This document shows positions 31,406-40,270 of a stretch of 64,000 nucleotides of DNA, piece by piece (positions within the stretch are counted from its first letter, which is position 1; the number at the start of each line of letters is the position of its first letter). The stretch spans positions 2,480,001-2,544,000 of the forward strand of contig BCHX01000004.1 in assembly GCA_001599755.1 (NCBI GenBank), read 5' to 3'. The position numbers and the translations under genes are program-made. This DNA is from Gliomastix tumulicola (lineage: Eukaryota > Ascomycota > Sordariomycetes > Hypocreales > Bionectriaceae). The notes beneath the pieces are model-generated. The model saw only the letters and a list, made by a program, of their open reading frames with translations. It was not told where the DNA came from and ran no database searches.

Positions 31406-33138
31406 ATGCAGATCTTCCCACTCCTTGCCCTCGCGGGTATGGCCTTGGCCAACAACCATACATACTCCTGGAAAACGCACGACACTCACGACCCGCACCG
31501 CACTCACGACGTGCACCGCACTCACGACGCGCATCGCGCCCACGACTCGCACGACCCGCACCAGACCGAGAAGCCGCACCACCATGTCACGCCTGGAAAG
31601 CCCAAGCATGTCGGCTGCTACGGGTCTACTTCCGGCTTCAAGGGCTTCTCTCTGGTCGGCTCCAGCAGGGAGATGACGGTCGAGCTGTGCGCTGCCAGCT
31701 GCCCGTCTGAATATCTGGGCTTGTATAACACGTGAGTTCCTGTCACTGACTACACTGAACGAGCTCCAGTACTTACTCTGTAACCCGGGACAGCGACTGC
31801 TACTGTGGCGACAAGATCGAAAGCCACAAGAACGAAATGGTCAGCGACGGCCAATGCAACACTCGATGCCCCGGAGACCGTGACTCGTCCTGTGGTGGAA
31901 TCTCCGGCAGCCTCCGTCTCGCGCACGAGAAGGGCGTGTCCCTGGATGTCCTGCTCTCCGTCTACAAGAACGAGGAGGAACGCCGGGACCGCCCGACATT
32001 CACGGCGACCTTCACCAGCACCGCTACCAGCACCATCACCACGTGCCACCCGGGCCGGCCCTGCCACTACGTCCCGACGACGCATGTGACAACCATCACG
32101 TCCACCTGGTGCCCGGAGCCGACCGAGGACCCTGGCCGCCACCGCGAGCACTCGGCCTGGGACGAGAAGACCATCGTCTGCTACGGCGACTACTGCGCCC
32201 CCAAGATCCCGTGCCAGGGCGACCGCTGCCCCCGCTACCGCGTCGTCTGCCGCGACGGTGCCTGCCGCCCCGAGGAGTGCAGCGCCGACGACGAGAACTG
32301 GAACAGGCTGGTCGTCTGCGAGGGCGACAAGTGCCACTACCCGACGTGCCAGGGCGACGAGTGCAGGCGCGACAAGGTGGTCTGCTGCGACGGCACGTGC
32401 GTCCGCGAGAAGTGCTTCGGCGACGAGTGCGACAAGAAGTTCGTCTGCGACGGCGGGCAATGCGGCCACCACGCGTGCGACGGGCCCGAGGACGCCTGCT
32501 ACCAGAAGGTCGTCTGCAACGGCGGCGACCAGTGCAGGCCCGATCCCGGCTGCAACGGCGGAAAGTGCCCTGTGCCGCCGCCCCCGGGCCCGGCTCCGTT
32601 CCCCGAGCTCCCCTGCGGCGGTCCGGAGTGCCGCAAGCAGTGCGAGGGTCCTTACTGCTCCGTGCTGCCCCTCCCGGGCCAGGCTATCCCCGGTTCTTCG
32701 GACCCTGCATCGCCTCATGGATCGTCTTCCCACGGTTCGTCGGCGGAAGGGTCTTCTCCTCAGGACCCGTCTGCTCCTGGAGACTCCTCTTCTGGCTCTT
32801 CGGGTCATGGCTCATCTCAGGGATCCTCTCCCCACGGATCCTCCTCCGAGGGCTCTTCGTCGGAAGATTCCTCTCGGCATGGATCTTCTTCCGAAGGATC
32901 TTCGTCCGGAGGCCGTCCCCTCGATTCTTCTGCCGATGGGTCGTCCCCGGGATCATCTCCTGGTTCCCCTCAAGGACCCGGCTCAAAGTCAAACGAGCAG
33001 AAGTCCACGGAGGAGGGTCAGGCAGGCGGGGACCCTTCCAACCCATCCGGGAGCAGGCCGCCAGTGGCAGGCTCTGGAAAGGTCCTACCCGCCATGGGCG
33101 CTGGTGCCGCTGTTGCCGTTTTGGCGTTCCTTTTGTAA
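31406..33138 (+). CDS. GPI-type cell-wall protein: His repeats, WSC domain, Cys repeats
   Basis: Two exons, 31406-31731 and 31794-33138, 556 residues. The intron (GTGAGT...ACAG) interrupts the WSC domain and its split codon gives Thr. Order: signal peptide (1-15, MQIFPLLALAGMALA); a His-rich segment (24-60) built on an 18-base repeat encoding D-x-H-R-T-H units; a WSC domain (about 68-152) with CYGSTSGF, ELCAASC, DCYCGD and CNTRCPGD, a Cys-rich fold thought to bind glycans; a Thr-rich linker; a Cys-rich array (about 200-335) of repeated C-x-G-D-x-C units such as CQGDRC, CEGDKC, CQGDEC and CFGDEC; a Ser/Gly/His-rich stalk; and a C-terminal hydrophobic tail (AMGAGAAVAVLAFLL) after a small-residue site, as for a GPI anchor. 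It should sit in the plasma membrane or wall. The His and CxGDxC repeats suggest metal or redox chemistry (inference). Confidence 0.88.
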
Positions 33139-33292
33139 GAAGTGGACGGTTTTATAGAAGAATGGCGATGACGAAGGGGGGGGAATCCGGTTATTTTGGA
33201 GAGTCGATGTTATGTAGTACACATGCGCAATTCAATTTAAAGTCGAGGTGCTGCTCTATTGATTATCGTCCTGCTCTACCTCATCCACAGCT
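33139..33292. other. Short intergenic gap
   Basis: 154 bases between the WSC gene stop and the last recognisable part of the pseudogene on the opposite strand. It includes a G8 run. Nothing else is seen. Confidence 0.5.
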
Positions 33293-34579
33293 TCAGCCCC
33301 CATCCTGATCCGGCCCGTCAAGATCATCATCATCATCGTGAGACTCCAGCTGACCCAGCCACTGCTCAACCACCGCCTTCACGGGCTCCAGCGTCCCGTC
33401 ATCGTAGATGACATCCGGTTCCCCGCCGCCGCTGCTGCTGCTGCTCCTCCGTGAGGAGCCCTTCGGCGTCTCGTCATGGCGGGCTCGCGGTCCAACGCGC
33501 CCAGCTCCGGCGCCAGGCTCGCGAGTCGCCGGCTCGAGCGCTCCTTCTCGTAGACCTGCTGGCGGCGGCTTCGGCCTTGCGATCCTCGGCGTCGATCTGT
33601 TCGGGCGTCTTCCCCAGGGCTGGCTCGCCGGTTGAAACGACGCATGGCGCCGTTCGTACTCTATCTGCGACCGCATCGCCTCCTCGTCTCGAGACTTGTG
33701 GTAGTAGTAGTAGTAGCTGCGCCGGGCGAAAGATCTGATCTCGTCGAGCTCCGCGTCGCGTATCCGGTCGCCCTCGAGATCCTCGTTGGCGTTTCTAGCG
33801 CTGTCAATCATCTCCTCTCGGAGGAAGATGCGGGCAAAGTTGTATTCCTTGGCACTCAGGCGTGCTCGTGCTTCCGATCCCACTCCAACGCCTCCCACTT
33901 GTCCACCTCAACGGGCCGAGGAGGGGTCGGTGGCGGTGGTGTTGTTATTGTTGAAAGACTCGGAGTGGGAGGGGCGGACCGGGGAGATCGGGAGCCTTGA
34001 GGGGGGGGGGGGGGGGGGCTTCTATGAGGACTGCTGGGGGTCGTGGGAACGTCCTGATGGCTGACAAGGTCCTCTGGCGGCAGCTCCCTCTTCAGCCGCT
34101 CCCACAGCAGCTTCCAGGCCTCGTCGTCCAAGGTCCCTTCGCAACACGCTGCCCAAAGGCTGCCCGTTCTGAAGTTGCGGAACACGGGTTTGATTTGAAA
34201 GGCCGCTGCTCAGCCTTGTGCTCTATTATTCGGAGCTCCCTTTGGCGCTGCTGATAGACAGAGTCGTCCGGGAGGTAGGTGTTTCTCTCTCTCTCTCTCA
34301 GCATGGTTTGTCGTAGGTCTGTCTAGCCACGCGTCGCCGAAACGTTCCTGGCCCCACGCCTCATATGTCTCCCTATTGTACGGCTCCGGATCTGGCGTCC
34401 CTGGAACAGGCTGCTGATAGTTGTAGGTGCTTCGGGTCGTATGTTGGTGGCAGGTCTGGCACGAAGCCGTCGCACACCCACACGCCGCCTACCGTGTCTT
34501 GGACGGTGGCCTGGGAGTTGGCACCAGGCCGACCACCAGAGTTGTTGCTCTCTGCCTGCATCGCTCTTTCAGAAGCCAT
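33293..34579 (-). pseudogene. Decayed tandem copy of the 35828-37627 gene
   Basis: The minus strand from 34579 down to 33293 can be followed piecewise against the intact neighbour, but only by changing frame several times. Matching pieces include GFVPDLPPTYDP (intact GFVAGLPLTYDP), QQRQRELRIIEHKAEQRPFK (intact ESRQRELRIMEHAVERRPFR), DDEAWKLLWERLKRELPPED (intact DDEAWKQLWERLQRELPRED), SRRLASLAPELGALDREP and the end IYDDGTLEP. One frameshift is explicit: near 34431 there is an extra base after the DP codons compared with the intact copy. A homopolymer of 18 C (sense strand, 34001-34018) replaces a short Pro-coding stretch, and a (CT)n run sits near 34286-34300. No single frame spans the gene, so I call it a pseudogene. 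Sequencing slips could explain one break but not all. Confidence 0.72.
34001..34018. repeat. Homopolymer G(18) in the pseudogene
   Basis: Eighteen G on the plus strand (C on the sense strand of the pseudogene). The intact paralogue has only a short CCGCCCCC-type proline stretch here, so this run is an expansion in the decayed copy. Confidence 0.8.
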
Positions 34580-35827
34580 ACCGTCGGAAAGTGTCTGTTT
34601 TGGTGACGAGTGTGTTGATGAATGGGCGGGCGGTCTGGTTGAAAGCAGTAGGACTTGGGCAGCCTTAAATACCACCTCTCTCTCTCTTGTTTGTCTTCTC
34701 ACGGGAGCATGGTACGTCTGTAGAGCTGAAGCCGACCGCTTTGTCGATTGTCTTTTGGGAGACACGCCACATGGTCTTTGTCGTCGTGTCAGTTCATGGG
34801 CAAACGGAATATTATACCTAGCTAAGCCACCCCACTACGACGCAAGTTTTGGAAGCACTGGGATACCTTCACACACAACTTCTCCTGGCATATGTCGAGA
34901 CGCAGAACCTGATGATGTCGTATCAAAGGCGGGATTTGTGTGCTTCAACACTTCGACGTGGCGACCTAGGACTGGCACCGAGTACAGAAGGCAGGAACCA
35001 AAAAAATCATGAATGGTCCGAGGTCATCTTCAAGCACATGATAAATACCTAGCAAGACAGACATGTACAGAACGGGCCTGAGAGTGCTATGTATAGTGTC
35101 TCGTTAGGCCGCACCTGAAGTCTGAAAAGGGACTGGCGGCGCTTGTCCGGAAAGAACAATGCTTTTTGGAGCTTACATGTTCCTTTATCTGATATCCTGT
35201 TCTCGTGAGCTCATATTGCCCTGGCCTTTCCGAAGTTGGTAGCTTTGTCTTATTAAGTGCGTGGCTTTGTCTCCTCGTGTCTTATTTTGTCGACTTATTG
35301 TGACTCGCCCGAATTGCACCAAGAGTATCAACAATGGGCAGTGCTGGAGGAGAAGATAAACAACTGCTCTACTCTGCAGTGTTTAGGTAAATAGAGAGCA
35401 AATATTTCACCAGTTCACAGTGTTTAGGGTCATCGCGCCGCTGAAGCATAGCACTCGTACCCGCGGGCGCTGACGGTAGGCCAACGCCGCCAGGAGTTTC
35501 AGTGCGATAGTGTGATAATTGCTAGTATGCCCTCATTTTCTCATGCCTATATGTAGAAGTCACTGGTGGTTTTCCCTCTTCTTCTCACCCCTTCACATAG
35601 CCAGGAAACCCGTTCGAAAGAAATGATAACTTCAAATCAAAATGTGCGTCTAACATAGGTACATGTAGCGTCCCGTTTCATGGTCCCTCGTCCTCCCTGT
35701 TTCTGTCACTCTCGTTAATCTATCCCGGACTGGTGTCAATCTCTAGCTGGCCGCTCCCTCCCCAGGATCCCCAAAAGGGTATGAACTCATACATGAGGGT
35801 CATCTGCCTGCTCGGGCATCCTTGTCT
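34580..35827. other. Intergenic between the tandem paralogues
   Basis: 1.25 kb. It includes an 11-base direct repeat CAGTGTTTAGG (near 35378 and 35418). Plus-strand frames here are weak. I see no gene. Confidence 0.5.
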
Positions 35828-37627
35828 TCAAGGCTCTATGTTGTCCCTCCACGTCATGAGCCTCGGGGCAAGAGGCTCATAGGTATCGTCGTGGTAGAGG
35901 TATCCCGAGCTTCCACCGTCGCCCATCAGTGCCTGATACTCGATCGCCTGAGTCTGTTGGCTGTCTGGTCTAGGTTTCCGCCGCCGGTTCGTCATCCTGG
36001 GCTCGCGCTGCAGCCCGCCGTGCTCCGGCGCCAGGTTGGCCAGTCGTCTGCTCGAGCGCCGCGGCTGGCTGACGGGGGGTTCGGGCGGAGCGGCGGGTGC
36101 CTCGGGTGCCTCTGGTGCCGCGGGTGCCGGTGTCGCCTCTGCCGGTCCGAGGCGGATCACGCGAGCCGTGCGCGGCCTCTTCTTCTTGCGCTTTCGGGTT
36201 GGGGCATCGGGCTTCCTGCGGAAGCGTCCCTTGGAGTCGCGGAGGCGGCCATCCGGATAGACGCAGACAGGGCGACCGCGGGCATCCTTGCCAACGGTGT
36301 TTCTGACGTTCAGAGCCGGGGGGTGAGGACTATTTTCAAACAATCCGTCCCTCCCGACAGGATTCGACTCCAACCTCGATGGCTGGGGAAGAGTTTGGTG
36401 TCTGCGCCGAGGATCCGTCAGGGCCTCATGTAGGGCCCGGAAGAGAGGCGTCTCGGCCGGATGGAAAGGCCGTTCCTCGGATTCTACAGTGGCGAGCTCG
36501 TCGTCGAGCAGTTCTTGGAAGGCGAGGGCCCCAGCCGTCGGCACGGGCAGTCCCGCTGCCTCGGCCGCCCTGTTCTCGTTGTCGATGAGCTCCTGAAGGC
36601 CCTGGGCAGCGTCTGTGAGCGGTGGGCGCCAGGCCGCTGCGGCTTCGTCTGCGGCGCGATCCTCAGCTTCGATCTGCTCGGGCGTCTTGCCCGATCCCAG
36701 ACGGTTGAAGCGTCGCATTTGGCGTTCGTACTCCATCATACGCCGCATCGAGTGCTCGTTTCGTTGCGTGTCGTACCGTGGATGGGGCTGGCGGAACTCT
36801 TGGATGTCTTCGATGATTTCGTTACGCCTCATTTCGCTCTCGTCATCCTCTTCCTTGCTTCTGGACCTGTCAACCAAGTCCTCCGCGAGGAAGATCCTTC
36901 TGAATTGGTATTCCTGACCATCGGGACACCCCAGTCTGTGTCTCCGTTCCCACTTCATCTTTTCTATGGCGTCGGCAGGGCATGGTGACATGGGTGGCGG
37001 AGCTGGGGGACTTGGGGGCCGATCACCAGACGCGGGCGATCTCTCGCCTTGAGGGGGCGGACTTCTGTATGGACTAGGCGCCCTAGGTATAAACGGGTGA
37101 CTCTCGATATTGTGCCGGTAGTCCACGTCTTCACGCGGGAGTTCCCTTTGCAGGCGTTCCCAGAGCTGTTTCCAGGCTTCATCATCGAAATTCTCCAGAA
37201 TCGTGTCACCATCTCTGCTCCTGATGGCAGGTCTGAACGGACGACGCTCCACCGCGTGCTCCATGATTCTAAGCTCTCGTTGACGGCTCTCATAGACAAG
37301 GTCGTTTCTCAGGTACACACTTCTTTCCGCAATCATTCTCCGGCGAAGCTCTAGCCAGTTGTCGCCAAAGCGCTGGCGGCCCCAGGCCTCGTACGTCTCA
37401 GTCTCGTAGGGCTCTGGAGGCGGCGTTCCCGGGACTGGGTTCTCGGGGTCGTAGGTGCTCGGGTCGTAGGTCAGTGGCAGGCCGGCCACAAATCCTCTAG
37501 ACGCCCACACGCCAGGAGTTCCCTCGCCGTCGCCATGGACAGCCGCTGTCTGGCCTCCCTGTTGGTGCGATCCCGCGTTCGAGGGCACGCTGTTGTGCAA
37601 AGACGTGCTGCTGGCGTTGGAGGCCAT
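35828..37627 (-). CDS. Unrecognised 599-residue protein, intact copy of a tandem pair
   Basis: One open frame. I use the ATG at 37627 (MASNASSTSLHNSVPSNAGS) because the decayed copy starts at the equivalent position with MASERAM; an ATG 20 codons upstream is possible. I recognise no domain. Residues about 50-150 are the best-conserved part between the copies: TYDPENPVPGTPPPEPYETE, EAWGRQRFGDNWLELRRRMI, RQRELRIMEHAVERRPF and DDEAWKQLWERLQREL. That pattern of Trp and charged helix residues looks like a real fold. The middle is Pro-rich, then acidic/Arg-rich helices. The C-terminal third has a RPVCVYPDGRLRDSKGRFRR motif and a basic cluster (RKRKKKRPRTAR) suited to nuclear localisation, then SSRRLANLAPEHG. 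I infer a nuclear or chromatin-associated role only from the basic cluster. Divergent from the FHA-kinase gene. Confidence 0.7.
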   Translation of the reverse strand: MASNASSTSLHNSVPSNAGSHQQGGQTAAVHGDGEGTPGVWASRGFVAGLPLTYDPSTYDPENPVPGTPPPEPYETETYEAWGRQRFGDNWLELRRRMIAERSVYLRNDLVYESRQRELRIMEHAVERRPFRPAIRSRDGDTILENFDDEAWKQLWERLQRELPREDVDYRHNIESHPFIPRAPSPYRSPPPQGERSPASGDRPPSPPAPPPMSPCPADAIEKMKWERRHRLGCPDGQEYQFRRIFLAEDLVDRSRSKEEDDESEMRRNEIIEDIQEFRQPHPRYDTQRNEHSMRRMMEYERQMRRFNRLGSGKTPEQIEAEDRAADEAAAAWRPPLTDAAQGLQELIDNENRAAEAAGLPVPTAGALAFQELLDDELATVESEERPFHPAETPLFRALHEALTDPRRRHQTLPQPSRLESNPVGRDGLFENSPHPPALNVRNTVGKDARGRPVCVYPDGRLRDSKGRFRRKPDAPTRKRKKKRPRTARVIRLGPAEATPAPAAPEAPEAPAAPPEPPVSQPRRSSRRLANLAPEHGGLQREPRMTNRRRKPRPDSQQTQAIEYQALMGDGGSSGYLYHDDTYEPLAPRLMTWRDNIEP

Positions 37628-38214
37628 GGTTGGTGGAATTGACTGAATGACTGATTGATAGTTGAAGGCAAGAAAAACTTGCAACAAGTCATGTAGATGA
37701 GGAGGTCTTGGGGCGGTGGAATCAAACGACTTGACATACTCTCGGCTCTATTTGTTTGCCCCTTCCCGGGGGCGCATTCTGCCGTGAGTACTAGAAGTGT
37801 CATTATAGGCGGTGTGTTGTCTACTTAGGCACCGCTCCGTTGAGAAACAATGAATGCGTTCTTGAGGAAAGTGATTGTTTGGAACTAAATCTTACTTTTC
37901 CTCTTTTTTGTTCTCCATTTTCTTTTCTATTTTCTTTTCTTTCTTTCGGAGGGGCGGTCCTTTTTTCTTCTTCTATGCCTCGTCCTTAATGCTCACCGAA
38001 ATATTCGCCAAGGGTTCGCCTAAATGCCCACCTGGCATCAAAATAAAACAAACAACAAACAAACAAAAAGCGGCACACTGACTCACGGTTCGAGCAGATG
38101 TGTAAAATTCTTTCTTGACTGCTTTCATTCATCTCACAATCTCTCCTCAACCCACATCTTTGTTCTCGCATGCTCTAGTCACTTACCAAGGCTATCTCGA
38201 GAGCTCTCATCACG
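37628..38214. other. Shared divergent promoter with T-rich tract
   Basis: 587 bases between the orphan gene (minus) and the FHA-kinase gene (plus). 37895-37975 is a nearly pure pyrimidine tract. An AAACAAACAAAC-like run lies near 38046-38068. No gene is seen. Confidence 0.55.
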
Positions 38215-40270
38215 ATGGCCAGCTCTAACTCAGCGAGCCGCCCTTCCGCCATGACAAGCGCGCAAGTGGTTTTCTACCTCTGGGCATACAATGACGAAGC
38301 CAAGAAGGTGGTTGACCATCCGCGGAACAAAGGTCGTCAGACCGAGCCCAAGGATGAGCTCGAGTTTGACGGCAGCATCCTACCTCTTCCCAAGAAATTC
38401 CGACGCCCTCGGGGCCTGAAGATCTGTCTGGATGCGGCAAAGAACCCGCCCACTCTTGCAAACTTTGGGCATGGAGAGGACTGCGATGTATTTCTCCCAA
38501 CAGCGACTCTGAAGGAGCAGTGCGTTTTTGGGTTCAACCAGCAGACTGGGGAGCTTCTGCTCGAAGACTGCTCTGCTCGCCGCCAGACCAGGCTCACGGA
38601 GCTCATCCCTGACTCTGATGAGACACGGCCTATTCTGCATCCAAGGAGCCCTTCAGGATGTGCTGTTGCTTTGATTCAGCGAGCAGAGGACGGCCTGCAG
38701 CGCGGGTACCACTTTTGGGCTGGCAATGCGCTCTTCCTGCTCTATCCTGGCCCTATCCAGCACTACTCAGCGAGAAACGAAAGAGCGCAGTTTGCTTCCG
38801 CTGGTGATACCGCCAACGCGCCACAGGACCGAACAGACGAAATCGTCATGCAGATTATCCAGAACCCCGGCACAGCTACCGTCGCAGCCGATCTCATCCA
38901 GGGCATGAATCTTCAGTCAACGCAACCAGCAGCGAATCCAGTCCATGACCCCCACACGGCTGGCCGTAGAGTTCACTACGTCGACATCAAGCTCTTGAAT
39001 CGAAGCCCCCAGGCGGAAGCGTACAATGGGAACGAAGTGTCCGAGGTGATGGGCCTGAGGACCGGCTTGCACTTTGCATGCAAGCGCATCACGAAGAAGA
39101 CGGGGCAGACCGACGACGACTTCCACGCTGCGTTCCGCAGAGAGATGACCATGATGCGCTCGCTCTCCCACGTGAGTCTACCGCCTTCCTGCTGCTGTTG
39201 CTGCTGCTCCGCTACGTTACCGACTCTGACAGGGAATCAGGCTAGGATCATCGAAGTCTTCCACTCGCAAGCCCACGAGGCCGCTCAGAAGGTCGAATAC
39301 TTCATGCCCCTGTACGACGGCTGCCTCAGCGGCATGATCTGGATGGAGCAGGTCAGAAGGCTGGGAGAGTCCCCATCTGGTCGCCGGCCTTGCCAACTTC
39401 CGAACCAGCACTGCTCGGATGGCAGTGCAAATCCTGGGAGCACTCGAGTACATCCACTCCCAGCCGACTCCAATCATCCACATGAACGTAAACCCCCGCA
39501 ACATCCTGGTGAAAGCCGGCAGCAGATTCGTCTTGGCCGACTTTGCCGTGGCGACGTCCGGCGAGGGAGTGGTGAGCGTGAACGAGACCGGGAAGAGGAG
39601 GTACATGGGTCCCGAGGTCCTCCTCGTGCGAAGAGCCGCTACCGGATCGGACATATACTCCTTGGGCATCACACTTCTCGAGTGCCTGGACGACCTCCCC
39701 TTCGGGAACGAAGAAGACGTGCGGGATTTGCATTGGCGCAGTCAGTTCCGTCTCCAGCAGTGTGCGAAATCACTGGGAGAGATGCTCCTCGACAGGGTGC
39801 GGCACCGACCGACGGCGACGATGCTCCGTGAGATGTTCTTCCGGGTTTCAGGGACCAGGCCAGAGGATGAGCTGCTTATCGACGGTACCGTTTTTGAGTC
39901 GCTGTCCCTCCTAGACAGAGAGTCTGCGGACAACAGTGAGTCGGAGATGACTATGGTTCAGGATTCTCCGCCGCAGACTGCCTCTCTCCCGATCGCAATG
40001 GAGGAAACTACTGGCCAAGACACAGACGAGGACATTGATATGGGAGCTTCGGCACAGGAGGTACCAGAGCAAGACGTACTAGAGCAGGAAGGGTCGGTGC
40101 AGGAGGGAGAGGAGGAGGGCCTGGTGCAGGAGGGATCGGTGCAGGAGGAAGAGGAGGAGGCGGGAGAGGTAGAGGAGAAACTGATCTCAAGCCCACGAAA
40201 GCGCAAGGCGGAGGACGATGACGCCATGAACACAAGGCGCAGGAAGCCCAAGCATGAAGCTGGCCCTTGA
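38215..40270 (+). pseudogene. FHA/kinase-like gene with degenerate catalytic motifs and an apparent frameshift
   Basis: Exon 1 is 38215-39171; an intron 39172-39240 (GTGAGT...TCAG, with CTG repeats) joins MMRSLSH to ARIIEVFHS in frame. At a CCCC run (39371-39374) the coding frame changes: the sequence before reads EQVRRLGES, and only the next frame gives HLVAGLANFRTSTARMAVQ, a normal kinase helix. No intron can explain this one-base shift, so the gene is either frameshifted or the assembly has an extra C. Domains: an FHA-like region (about residues 65-125, FGHGEDCDVFLP, ELLLEDCS); a kinase-like domain with FACKRITKK (the Lys kept), but HMNVNPRN instead of HRDxKPxN, ADFAV instead of DFG, and GPE instead of APE. 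It is therefore probably a pseudokinase. The tail has EEE/VQEGSVQE repeats and basic clusters (PRKRKAE, RRRKPK) suited to the nucleus. If the C is an error this is an intact CDS. Confidence 0.6.

Noticed and set aside
39352..39408. Intron GTCAGA...CCAG to explain the kinase frame change
   Set aside because: Its length is a multiple of three, so it does not change frame, and it would delete the conserved helix.
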